A stretch of 64,000 nt of DNA from Gari tellinella (lineage: Eukaryota; Mollusca; Bivalvia; Cardiida; Psammobiidae), in assembly GCA_922989275.2 (NCBI GenBank), contig OV277857.1:50507083-50571082 (forward strand), given 5' to 3'. Made by a program: the position numbers and the translations under genes. Under the pieces are notes generated by a model that did not search any database, was not told the origin of the DNA, and saw only the letters and a list, made by a program, of their open reading frames with translations. Below, piece after piece: positions 34,288 to 44,060 of this stretch; positions within the stretch are counted from its first letter, which is position 1, and every line of letters starts with the position of its first letter.

Positions 34288-35170
34288 TTTTATTCCCTAC
34301 ATCCAGCAAGAGACCTTGATAGCTGTATTGTCCGCAATATACAGTAGAGAATACATTTTTTTTCTTTCACGCATTGCACTAAATTTTAAATATTTTTTTA
34401 ATCTGAGTAGCAAATAGGTTAGAGCCTGATCAGACGCCGCGTTACAGGGCGTCTAATCTGGCTCCAACCTGTTTGCAATAGAAATAATAGTTTTGTATAT
34501 AAATGCGTTTATTGGGAAAGAATAAAATATCAATAAATTTAGCGGTCTCGTGCTGCACGAGGATCATACTTATCTCAAGTAGGAAAGTGTACGAATATAT
34601 ATTAGATGTTACCTTGCTTACAGTGGAGAAAATGTTGTTTCCTTCCCAAAAAACGCTTTTACGCTTAAACCATTATTTCAATTGCAAACACTTTGAGCCA
34701 GATCAGACGCCGGGTAGCCCGGCATCTGATCAGGCTCCAAACTGTTTGCCATGCAGACTAACATGAATGGTCAGAATTGTCTAAAGGTTGTCCTTTTATG
34801 AATTTTATTGCGATGCGTTAAAACGGGAAAGAATAACGTTTTCTCCACTGTTACCTATTTACCATTATTAACTATTCTTTTCTAAAAATGACCTGGACAA
34901 GTCAGAAAAATCGGATCGATCACGTGACTCTTATTCGACCATCCGGAAATTCTCGGAACCTGACACAAAGATTTGTTATGTAAACAAAGAGCTTACTTTT
35001 ATAGCCATCTCGATAAGAAATCGGCACATTTATGTATGATTCTTAAAGAAAGAGGGGCATATGTCAGGCATCTGACAACCGATTTCACTTAGTTTTACTT
35101 AGTTTTAATACATAGAAAATGTATGTATATAAGAAATTTCGCATTTTAAACATTCATTTGGGCGGTATTA
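34288..35170. repeat. Triplicated segment, copy 2
   Basis: Starts at CTACATCCAGCAAGAGACCT, so the first 300 bp of the unit are missing. A core-C hairpin follows at 34409-34477, the TTA element at 34621-34850, and the TCACGTGACTCTTATTCGAC block near 34920. A half copy of the 35.4-kb palindrome (AAAGGCAGTATGTAGCC at 34238) lies just before it. Confidence 0.75.
34621..34850. mobile_element. Core-C fold-back element, TTA flanked (copy 2)
   Basis: TTA at 34618-34620 and 34851-34853. Slightly shorter than copy 1 because of a small deletion (GCATTTGCGTTTCG missing) on the right. Confidence 0.7.
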
Positions 35171-35359
35171 TGACTTTAATAATAACATTGACGAACATTT
35201 TTTTTCAGTTCCCTTTTAAATGTTTTATGACAGTTTGACATGTTTGAGATTATTGAGACAGACACCTGTGGGTTGAACAAGCTATCAAAATACCATACTA
35301 GCTTTTCTCCCCCATCGCTGTATGTGATTTTAACCTTCATAAACGCATAAATCGACGTC

Positions 35360-35635
35360 TTTCCACCAAATTCATGGGTTTGTAAGCAATGTTGCCTCAA
35401 TATACATAGCGGATTACTTCTTTTTATATGTTTAGATGTATGTGCCTGAATGTTCAGGTTTGAAAAATGCGCTATGTTGGCTTATATACTGCCTTTAAAG
35501 GCAGTATGTAAGCCAAAAGAGCGCATTTTTTAAATCTGAATATTCAGGCAGATACCTAATCTAAACATATAAAAAGAAGTAATCCGCGATGATATGGAGG
35601 CAATAAATCTGACAAACGCATGAATTTGATGGAAA
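35360..35635. repeat. 275-bp near-perfect palindrome
   Basis: Arms of about 137 bp meet at CTGCCTTTAAAGGCAG (about 35490-35505). The outer ends are TTCCACCAAATTCATG and CATGAATTTGATGGAA. Mismatches and small indels are scattered. A half copy is at 34238-34280. It may be an element with ends in the TTTAAA/TTAA class, or an inverted duplication. No coding. Confidence 0.75.
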
Positions 35636-35813
35636 AAGGTGTACTTTTAAATCGGTTTGTTGACATCCGATCAACGACGGAGATTTTCCGAGTTCGTTCG
35701 GCTTGCGCCCGATAAAGATGTTTTCTTATGACCTGTCGGAGTTATTTTTAGATTGGAACATTCTAAAACTTTAAAAGGGATGAGCATGCCCTATATCCAG
35801 CAAGAAACATTGA

Positions 35814-36068
35814 CAGGGCTGCCATAAGTTGACATGAAAAATCCTAAGCTTTCCAAATATGCATTTTTCAAGTGCGATTTTACGAATCATACCTTTACCC
35901 CATAGCATTTTTCTTGTTTTGTTGACATGCGACTACTTAAAGGAGGCTGTAAGTAAAGCAGAATGCGCCTTAGGGCGCATTCTGCTTTACTTTCAGCCTG
36001 CTTTAAGCTACCATTAACTTGGAAAAAATCCGGAGATTTAGGAAAAATCCGGAGAAATGGCAGCCCTG
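35814..36068. mobile_element. CAGGG-ended element with core-A hairpin, 6-bp target duplication
   Basis: Ends CAGGGCTGCCATAAGTT and AAATGGCAGCCCTG, flanked by CATTGA at 35808-35813 and 36069-36074. Copy 1 of the triplication (about 33165-33180) has a single CATTGA, the empty site. CAGGG ends are hAT-like although hAT duplications are normally 8 bp. A core-A hairpin sits inside at 35938-36012 with part of its TTAA-element arm (TTTACCCCATAGC). Confidence 0.75.
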
Positions 36069-36408
36069 CATTGATAGCTGTGTTCAGTATACAGTAGGAT
36101 TACATTTTCTTTCCCGTTTAAACGCAAACGCAATGTACGTAACTGTGGAAATTTACTTTTAGAAGTTTTAACTATTATTTTTTAATATGAATAGCAAATA
36201 GGTTGGAGCCTGACTAACGCCGGGTTACCCGGCTTCTGACCTGGCTCCAATCTGTTTGCAATGGAAATAATAGTTTTGTATACAAATGCGTTTATTGGGA
36301 GAGAATAAAATATCAGTAAAGTTGGCGCATCGGTCTCGTGCTGCACGGGAACCATACTTATCTCAAGTAGGAAAGTGTATGACGATGTAGTCGATGTTAC
36401 CTTGCTTA

Positions 36409-36655
36409 CAGTGGAGAAAATGTTATTCTTTCCCAATAAACGAGTTAACGCTAAAACCATGATTTCAATTGCAAACAGTTTGGAGCAAATCAGACGCCGG
36501 GTAACCCGGCGTCTGATCACGCACCAAACTATTTGCTACTCAGACTAACATGAATGGTCAGAATTGTCTAAAGGACTTGTCCATTTATGCGTATTATTGC
36601 GATGCGTTTGCTTTTAGTTTGCGTTTAAACGGGAAAGAATAACGTTTTCCCACCG
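36409..36655. mobile_element. Core-C fold-back element, TTA flanked (copy 3)
   Basis: TTA at 36406-36408 and 36656-36658. Ends CAGTGGAGAAAATGTTATTC and AACGTTTTCCCACCG. Hairpin at 36471-36535. A minus-strand frame of 112 codons (36182-36520) runs through two hairpins and is not a gene. Confidence 0.7.
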
Positions 36656-36939
36656 TTACCTTAATGGTTATGAACTATTCTGCTCGCGACTCTTATTCGA
36701 CCTTTCGGGAACTCTCGGAAGCCGACACGAAGATTTGTTATGTAAACAAAAAGCTTATTTTTCCAACCATCTCGATAAGAAATCGGCACATTTGAAATGG
36801 TTCTTAAAGAAAGGGGGGCATGTTTCAGGGACCTGACAAAGGATTTCGCTTAGTTTTAATACATAGAAAATGTTTCTTATATAAGAAATTGCGCGATTTA
36901 AACATAAATTTGGCTTACAATCTGGCTTTAAGAAAAGTT

Positions 36940-37248
36940 TCCATTCATACAGTCATGAATATGCATGTATTAGATACATATCTATTCTATTACCTAGAAG
37001 ATGTGGGCTAAAGCAGGCTAAAGGTAAAGCAACAGCCACCTAAAGGTGCATTCTGCTTTACTTTCAACCTCCTTAACCCATTACTCCATAGCCTGTTTCT
37101 AGTTTTGAAGATGGTAACTACTTAAAGCAGGTTGAAAGTAAAGCAGAATGCGCTGTAGACCTTGCGGGATCCCAGTGCCAACCTCCTGTTCAAGGACATT
37201 TGGCTTTACCAGGTTTCCAAAGTTATGCGTAACTTTGTTAACATTTAG
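36940..37248. repeat. Duplicated block, related to 43410-43715
   Basis: Core-A-element sequence (ATACAGTCATGAATATGCAT, ACCTAGAAGATG, a variant hairpin with AAAGCAACAGCCACC) runs into CTGTAGACCTTGCGGGATCC then CCAACCTCCTGTTCAAGG. The same string is at 43617. It ends where the LINE begins. Confidence 0.7.
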
Positions 37249-37249
37249 T

Positions 37250-39740
37250 CAAGGTCAATTTGAGAATTTGTGATAGTCAACTGTTGTAATTGGTCTTTGG
37301 AATGACAAATGATGTGAATGTCTTGATTGTCTGGTCTGTGGTACTAAATAGTTGGAAATGGGGACATCAACATGACCATTAACCATCTTATAGAAGAGGG
37401 CCAGACGACTGATTTTTCGTCTGCTTTCAAGGGTTTCCCACTGTAGATGAGACATTATATTTGTCACCGTCCCTGGAGTCTTGGCATAATTCCCTGTGAC
37501 AAAGCGTGCTGCTCTACGCTGGACTTTCGATCTTTTGTATGTCTTTTTGTATGTAAGGGTCCCAGGAAGAAGCACAATACTCCAGGGTCGGGCACACTAT
37601 AGACGTGTATGCGGCCTGTTTTGTCTCAGGGCCAGCAAGTGGGAAATTCCGCTGAAGGAATCCCAAGCTCTTGCTGGCTTTGCTCGTTATTTTGTTTACA
37701 TGTGGAGACCATGATAGGTCAGCTGATAACTCCACACCCAGATAAGTTGCCTGGTCTACAGTTTCAAGAGGCTGATTGTGCAGGGTGTAACAGGTTTTGA
37801 GTAACCTTCGTGACCTAGAGATGTGCATATTATGGCACTTGGAGGTATTGAAAGACATCTTCCATTCCTTCTCCCATTTGGCTAGGCTATCAAGGTCAGC
37901 CTGCAACTGCACGGCATCACCTGGGTACCGCACCTCTCTGATCCAGTTGTTTCGTTTTGCCCCTAATACCATAATGTGAAGCTTTCAACAGCAGTCTGTC
38001 GTGATCTACAACATCAAATGCTTTGCTTAAGTCCATGATGGCAACATCAACCTGGCCTCCCCGCATGGAATGTGCAATATCATGAATTAAGGAAACTAGT
38101 TGTGTTTCGCATGATCTCCGAGCGCGGAAGCCATGTTGGTTGTCAACAAGGATCTGATGCACATCCAGATGATCCAGAACATTACTGACTACTATATGCT
38201 CTAGTGTCTTACATGCCATGCATGTAAGCGACTTAGGCCTATAATTGTTGGCTCTAAACTTTTCACCCTTTTTGAAAATTGGAGACACGTTTGCTTGATT
38301 CCATTCTGCAGGAACAGACCCAGTATTTAGAAAATGTTGAAAAGATGAGTGAAAATGGGGGCAATTTCTGAGGCACATTCTTTTAATATTCTAGGCTTAA
38401 TTGAATCAGGGCCTACTGCCTTATGAGGGTTAAGGTTTCTGAGCAGCTTCTCAACACCATTGTTAGTAACATTGATGTTGGGCATGTTTGAGTAAGGGCT
38501 GTGTCCGAGGTCTGGTACTGGGGAGTTGTCTTTCTTAGTAAAGACAGACGAAAACTGTTTGTTTAGGATTTCAGCCTTATCTTTTGAATCTGATTTTAAA
38601 ATCCCATCCTCCCTTAAGGGTGTATCAATGTCATGAATTTGGGAACTTTTCAAAGTATATGAAAACACTCTATGATGGTTTTCTATTGAAGAGCTATTTA
38701 AGATGAATGAAAAAATAGAAAAAGTGTACATTTTGGTGAACAACAGTTGGCTCTACGGCCATGTAAAATTTACCCCACCCACTTCCTCTTATTTTGTCCT
38801 TTTAAAACAGCCCGCTTCAATAAAACCCATTTTAAATGAAAACAAATATGATAATTTGGGTTTGTGTTATTTATTTCCTATCTATGGTAGTATTTCTTCA
38901 TACAAAAACTAATTTAAGAAAAATAAGGCACCAAATGTGAAATTTATAAAGCTCTAAATATCATCGATATGGTACTTTTTTGTAAATTTTGTAAGGGGTG
39001 ATAACTCTTTTTACTTTAATAACTCAAAATTTTCAACACTGACCTTTCAATTTCTTTTCATATTTTGAACTGCCTTAGTATGGGCTTTCATCTGGTAGAA
39101 TATAAGAAAAAGTTAAATACTAGAACTATTTCATTTTCAAACTTTTTTACTTTTTTTCATAAAATAAAAAAATCTAATAAAATCATGCCCTATATCAAGC
39201 ATATTTTTGATATTCAAGGATCCATATTGTTCAAACCTGGTGCCTGCTTTGTCTAAATTTGGTTTATATATGTGAATATACCACCATAGACATGAAATAA
39301 GTAAAGAAAACCCAAATTACCATTTTTGTTTTGTTTTGAAATAGATTTTACTGAAGCTTGTACTCTGAATGGGTAAAATTTGAAGAAAAAAAATTCCAAA
39401 TTTGACATACCTTTTTCAAATCGCTGTAGCTCAAAAAAAAGGACACCACCATATATATTTTTTTTCATTATTTCATTCATCATAAATAGCTCTTCCAAAA
39501 AAACAATGATAGAAAAAAAGTTTAATACTTTGAAAAAAATGGCTCATGACATTGATACACCCTTAAAGGAGCAACTCCACATGACTCATTTTTAAACTTT
39601 TTACAAAACCCCAACTTTGTTGTACCATGCTTGTGTTCTGTGCTATCACACACAATATTATTCATGTAATCCCAGTAAGATGTCCTAGATTGTTTTTGAA
39701 TTAATGCTTCGATTTTCTTTAATTTTGGCAATAAGTCTAA
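37250..39740 (-). pseudogene. Broken LINE (Jockey/CR1-type reverse transcriptase)
   Basis: Read leftward from 39731, the order is SYWDYMNNIVCD and NESCGVAPLR (39731-39567), then, after an inserted element, EDGILKSDSKDKAEILNKQF (from about 38612) and NPHKAVGPDSIKPRILKECA. Next come SVPAEWNQANVSPIFKKGEK, FRARRSCETQL and DLSKAFDVVDHDRLL (motif A, 38378-37917), then a jump to PGDAVQLQADLDSLAKWEKE, YLGVELSADLSWSPHV, RRAARFVTGNY and the C-terminus near 37255. A deletion between motif A and PGDAV removes the SGVPQGS and FADD motifs, so it cannot polymerise. There is at least one frameshift, and the 5-prime end is truncated (no endonuclease). Confidence 0.85.
38618..39562. mobile_element. 945-bp fold-back element inserted in the LINE (copy 2)
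   Basis: TTAA at 38614-38617 and 39563-39566. Ends GGGTGTATCAATGTCATG and its complement. Inverted relative to the copy at 4070-5023. Removing the element and one TTAA restores the LINE frame through Pro-Leu-Arg-Glu-Asp, which proves the insertion and its exact ends. Confidence 0.9.
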
Positions 39741-40100
39741 TCTATTTTTAGCTCACCTGAGCAGACGTTTTAGAGTTTTCTGTTTTACTCTCATTTTGCT
39801 TTTAGCAGCCATCTATAAGGATGTAAGGCAAATTTCCCATGCTTCATTTTGTCTATAAAGGAAAGCACTGGGGGCCATCGAGGTATCACGAGGTTTGTTT
39901 CGCACAGAAGTCCTGTATATGTTCCGCACCGACAAAGTGAATATTTTATGTACCCAAAACGAAAGTAAAACACGAATTTCCTTGAGTGTCTCTCAATTTC
40001 GCCTATACTTTTTTTTCCTAGCCGGAACATAATATCAAATAGGTCCGATGGTAGGTAGAACGGTTTCTCGAGCAATCTACGTACAAATTTCATATTATTC
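39741..40100. other. GCTCACCTG-family end fragment and inverted-repeat arm
   Basis: TTTTTAGCTCACCTGAGC at 39742-39760 looks like a reversed 3-prime end of the GCTCACCTG family, abutting the truncated LINE. At 39850-39930 GGGGGCCATCGAGGTATCAC then GA and CGCACAGAAGTCCTGTATAT is the inverted counterpart of 43050-43127. Confidence 0.45.
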
Positions 40101-40984
40101 ATTGTATTACTTGCAAAATAACATAGTCATTCATCCTATGATGTAAAATGTTTCAAATGTATGATATTTGGTCAACAATGCTATTAATCATTATATGAAC
40201 ATTACCTTTTTAGATTGATTGTAACAATGGAATATTATTTGGGTTATAAAGAATCTGCAGTAATGCAATAAATGGATTTTAAATCGAGTTTAACAAATTA
40301 ACCGTGCATAGGTGCCGCACAGAGTATGTATATGTTACTAAACGAAGTCCATTTTATATGTATATGTTACCAACTGAAGTCATCATTGAATTAATAGGAT
40401 GCAAACTGCCTAGTATCATGCACTTACTGTTGCCTATACCGTTTATCTCGAAAATAAATAATCTCCACCAAATCTGTTGATAGTGACAGTCCAGTGAGAA
40501 AATTTTTAAAGGTTAAACACACAAAAAAACCGGTCCATTTCATGTAAGTTTCTGAAGCAGTTAAAAGTGCAGGACTAGGAAATGAATTCGAGCAATCAAC
40601 TGTTGCGGAAGCAGATGAAGCTGATAGAGTTGTTGATTTGTCAGAGCAACTGAAATACACTATAATTATTTTGTACGAAACAAATTCAAAGCGACATAAT
40701 TTCTTTAAAAATGTTGCATCCCGAATTGAAAACCTCATGAACACATTGGTCTATGTAATCAATTAATCTGTGAAAGTTTGCAACATGTTCTTTATAAGAA
40801 AATACTCAAAGGGCTATAATTTTGTAAAACAGAAACAGCCAATATTCCAAACTACACGAACACCTTCATATATAAGCATTTACTCTGGGAACGTGTTAAG
40901 AAAAGTGTATGAGAAGCTGCACAGGTTTTTCACAGGTTTTTCCCTATATATATTCTATTTATGAAACAATGATCTAATAATTAC
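40101..40984. other. Intergenic, no gene recognised
   Basis: A minus-strand frame of 106 codons at 40424-40744 (Ser-rich middle) has no known motif, splice context or polyA signal that I can defend. Confidence 0.3.
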
Positions 40985-41118
40985 GTATATACCAGCAAAT
41001 GGTAGCTTAAAGCAAACAGAGTAAAAGTACCTTAATGCTCATTCTGCTTTACTTTCAATTTGCTTTAATAAGTGACTATCCGTCTTCAAAACTAGAAACA
41101 GGCTTTAGGGTAATGGGT
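40985..41118. mobile_element. Core-A element, right half
   Basis: ACCAGCAAATGGTAGCTTAA then a decayed hairpin (40998-41070), then TCTTCAAAACTAGAAACAGG and TTTAGGGTAATGGGTG. The left arm is missing. Confidence 0.6.
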
Positions 41119-41390
41119 GAATGTCTTTTATTTTACACGTTTTATCAAAAAGCGAAGAGAATATAAATGGATAGTACCAAGTGTGACCATACCACATGGT
41201 CTGTGACGTAATATGTGGATACCACTGGCAGTCAAATTGTCAACAAAAAGGCCTCCATTCGGAACTTCAATCAAATGTAAGAAATTTGTTTTAGCCGATT
41301 TCAACGAAACATAGCTTATGATACGGGGGACTGGATTCTTTACAGTGGTATCAATGGATTTGTCTCCAAGGTAATACATTTTGCCTGAAA
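41118..41390 (-). CDS. Candidate 3-prime-terminal exon, function unknown
   Basis: An open frame of about 85 codons follows a plausible splice acceptor on the minus strand (TTTGCCCCATTTTCAG at about 41385-41400). It ends in TAA overlapping AATAAA, a polyadenylation signal. The predicted peptide (Tyr-Tyr-Leu-Gly-Asp-Lys start, then PNGGLFVDNLTASGIHILRH) shows no domain I recognise. Part of it, encoding RPCGMVTLGTIH, recurs as an imperfect inverted copy at 41653-41690, which weakens the case and suggests a repeat. Confidence 0.25.
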
Positions 41391-41689
41391 ATGGGGCAAA
41401 TTAGTTGGCAATAGTCGTGGTATCATTGTGTGTGTTAACATTTCTGGATATTTGCCTCGTTTTCAGACAAAAAGTATCCATCTAGCGACAAATACATTGA
41501 CATCATTCTAAAATAACTTATTAATACCCTTAGTATAGACTATGTTTCCTTGAAATCGACTCATAAATAAAAAAAAACACAACAACATTCGATTAAAATT
41601 CCGAATCGAGGCTTTTTGGTGATAATTTAGCTGTCAGTTGTACCAAAATTAACGTCACAAACCACTTGGTATGGTCACACTGGTACCGC

Positions 41690-42520
41690 TTGACTGGACG
41701 GCCTCATCGCTAAAAGTGCGCCCACACTTGCTCTACGTCGGGCGTACGGCGCTCGCAGAAAGGTTAAATCGGACAGCGGGCATTATATAATGTTGTGAAG
41801 ATTTGTAGCCTAATCCCCTGGATGTATATATTATGCAATAAATATGTTTAAACTAAAAATGAAATCGGAAGATTCTTGCGCTGGCCGAAGAAATCCTACG
41901 GTGGCAATGTGGCGGCCGCACGGCAAATCCCAAAGTTTTACAGGCCGTAGAGGTCGCCGCAGTATTAAAACGCGGAGTTATAAAAAAGTTCATTTCTATG
42001 ATGGCCGTAGAAAACGACACGCCATAGAGCGGTTCTGCGGCTGCCGTACGGCCACCGTGCGGCCGCCGGGCCTCAATGGTTAATTTTACTATTGGACATT
42101 TGCACTTTTGTTCATATGTGTCTATTGATCTAAAAGTGGAATCATATATGGCCTTTGAGTTCTCGGTGTAGTTGGACGGATATTAGTTATGTGCACATGT
42201 AGCAAGCCAATGTGTGTAGCAGGAGCAGCATTAAGACTGCACATCAACGGCCGCCGTACGGCCATTTGGCGGTCGCCGTGGCTTTTATTAGAAATCGCGG
42301 CCGCCGCAGAGGCGACGTACGGCTGCCGAGCGGAGACCGCACTGCCGCAAGTTTTTTACCCCCAAAACATCAAATCTCGCATTGCGGCGGCCGCAGCAAA
42401 TGTGAGCACAACATACGGTGGTCGTAGGAAATCAACGGCGGCCGGGAAATTGCTACTCGCCGTAAAAATATTAATCCGTGCGACTGCCGTACGACCGCCA
42501 CAGCCAATGTGAGCTAGGCA
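41690..42520. repeat. CG-rich region with CGGCCGCCGTACGGC motifs
   Basis: Against an AT-rich background, GCCGTACGGC, CGGCCGC and GGCGACGTACGG-type words recur in both orientations at about 41735-41760, 41880-41960, 42035-42070, 42245-42345 and 42385-42500. Frames here (Arg/Pro/Ala-rich) are by-products of the composition. Probably a fold-back element with subrepeats. End sequences are not resolved. Confidence 0.45.
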
Positions 42521-43050
42521 TAAACAATACATTTGTCCAATCCATTTTTTTGTCACTGCAACAGAAATCAATTAATTGACTTCAGGAGGTAACACATACA
42601 CCTTCTGTTGGTAACGTATACACGTAAATGCGACTTCAGGAGGGCACATACACACTCATAAACCCTTCAGGGTACTGTGAGTGATTTAAAGTTGTATACA
42701 TTATTGTGAAAAATAAATTGAAAAAAATATGGAAAAATGAAGCTATTAATAAACATGCATCATGTCTGAGATGGGGTTCCAGAATATTTGTAAATATAGT
42801 GGATCATTCCAATGTTTTTTTCGATAATCGCCCGGTAATATTCATTTAAGAGTGACAAATTGACGTTTGTGCTTGATATACATACTTATTTTCCATAAAT
42901 AATACAAGAAAAGGTATGTAAACAGTTTATTCACGAACCTATACTGTAATTTGCCAAAAAAATAATTAAATTGATATGTGTGTCTATGGACACAGGTGGT
43001 TAATGCGAATGTCAGCGTATAAAAAATAGTACACAAATGGCTGTGTTTAC
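42521..43050. other. Intergenic, nothing recognised
   Basis: A short repeated ACTTCAGGAGG word at about 42580 and 42630. No gene signal. Confidence 0.3.
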
Positions 43051-43127
43051 ATGGATTGTAGGTGCGAAACATATACAGGACTTCTGTGCGAAACGGGCCT
43101 TCGTGATACCTCGATGGCCCCCAGTGG
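43051..43127. repeat. Right arm of a widely spaced inverted repeat
   Basis: GTGCGAAACATATACAGGAC then TTCTGTGCGAAAC and CGTGATACCTCGATGGCCCC matches 39850-39930 in reverse complement at about 85-90 percent by eye. The arms enclose about 3.1 kb. Confidence 0.6.
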
Positions 43128-43339
43128 AAAGGCTAAATATAAATTGTTCTATGCAAAAATAAGAGTTTCATTTTGGAAAGGAATTTATAACACTATTGAA
43201 AAATCGTTATTTTTTAGAAAGGAGAATTTCCACCCATTAAAAAAACAAAAGAAATGCCTGCATTCATTTGATGTATGATAGCCGCAAGATCTGAACGTAA
43301 CTAACAACTATATATCAAAGAAATGTAGGCATTGATTTA

Positions 43340-43617
43340 ACGAATTACTCCATTAATACATCTTTTTATGCCTCTCATTTACTCCTACACTTAAGAGAAT
43401 AGTTTCCATGGATACAGTCATGAATATGCAAGTATTAGAAATACATATTTTCTATTACCTAGAAGATGGTAGCTAAAGCAGGCTAAAGGTAAAGCAACAG
43501 CCACCTAAAGGTGCATTCTGCTTTACTTACAACCTCCTTAACCCATGACCCCATAGCCTGTTTTAGTTTTGAAGATGGGTAACCACTTAAAGCAGGTTGA
43601 AAGTAAAGCAGAATGCG
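43340..43617. mobile_element. Core-A element pair, duplicated with 36.94-37.16 kb
   Basis: TTACTCCATTAATACATC left end, hairpin variant at 43472-43542, then CCTTAACCCATGACCCCATA beginning a second core-A element whose left arm (43587-43617) is cut off at GCGCTGTAGAC. Confidence 0.6.
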
Positions 43618-44060
43618 CTGTAGACTTTGCGGGATCCCAGTGCCAACCTCCTGTTCAAGGACATTGGCTTTACCCGGTTTCCACAGTTATGTGTAACTTT
43701 GTTAACATTTATTTAATATCTCACGTGGAAGATCTTGTTTTTAGGTTTTTATTTGACTCTGAGTAGACCTAGCATCAAAGACATTTGGCTTTACCAGGTT
43801 TCCATAGCTCTGTGTAACTTGGTTAACATTTAGTTGATATCTCACGATGAAGATCTTGTTTGAGATAGTTTTAGATTTTTATTTGACACTGTAGACCTAG
43901 CGGGATCCCCGTGCCAACTCCTGTTCAAAGACATTTGGCTTTACCAGGTTTCCACAGCTCTGTGTAACTTGGTTAACAATTACAGTAAACCTCTCTATTA
44001 CGACCACTAAAATCAAGGTAAACTTTGTTAACATTTACTTAACATCTCGCGTGGAAGATC
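43614..44060. repeat. Three tandem units of about 120-150 bp
   Basis: Units contain GGCTTTACCAGGTTTCCAYA, GTGTAACTTGGTTAACATTT and TCTCACGxxGAAGATCTTGT. The third unit is interrupted near 43983 by TACAGTAAACCTCTCTATTA, the end of a mariner-like element. Confidence 0.7.

Larger units (their letters stand above)
35640..36935. repeat. Triplicated segment, copy 3
   Basis: Same order as copy 1 from ATCGGTTTGTTGACATCCGA to GCGCGATTTAAACATAAATT. It carries a unique insertion at 35814-36068 that copies 1 and 2 lack. Confidence 0.8.

Noticed and set aside
36182..36520. 112-codon minus-strand frame
   Set aside because: Crosses a core-C hairpin and half of a TTA-flanked element, and is not open in the other two copies of the triplication.
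37250..39740. A retrovirus or other integrated virus
   Set aside because: The reverse-transcriptase pieces match non-LTR (LINE) order and motifs. No LTRs, protease, integrase or envelope-like sequence were seen anywhere in the window.
40424..40744. 106-codon minus-strand frame with Ser-rich segment
   Set aside because: No known motif, no convincing splice or polyA signals. Kept only as unassigned sequence.
42189..42571. Arg/Ala-rich frames of 71-107 codons
   Set aside because: Overlap each other in three frames within the CG-rich repeat. Composition alone explains the lack of stops.
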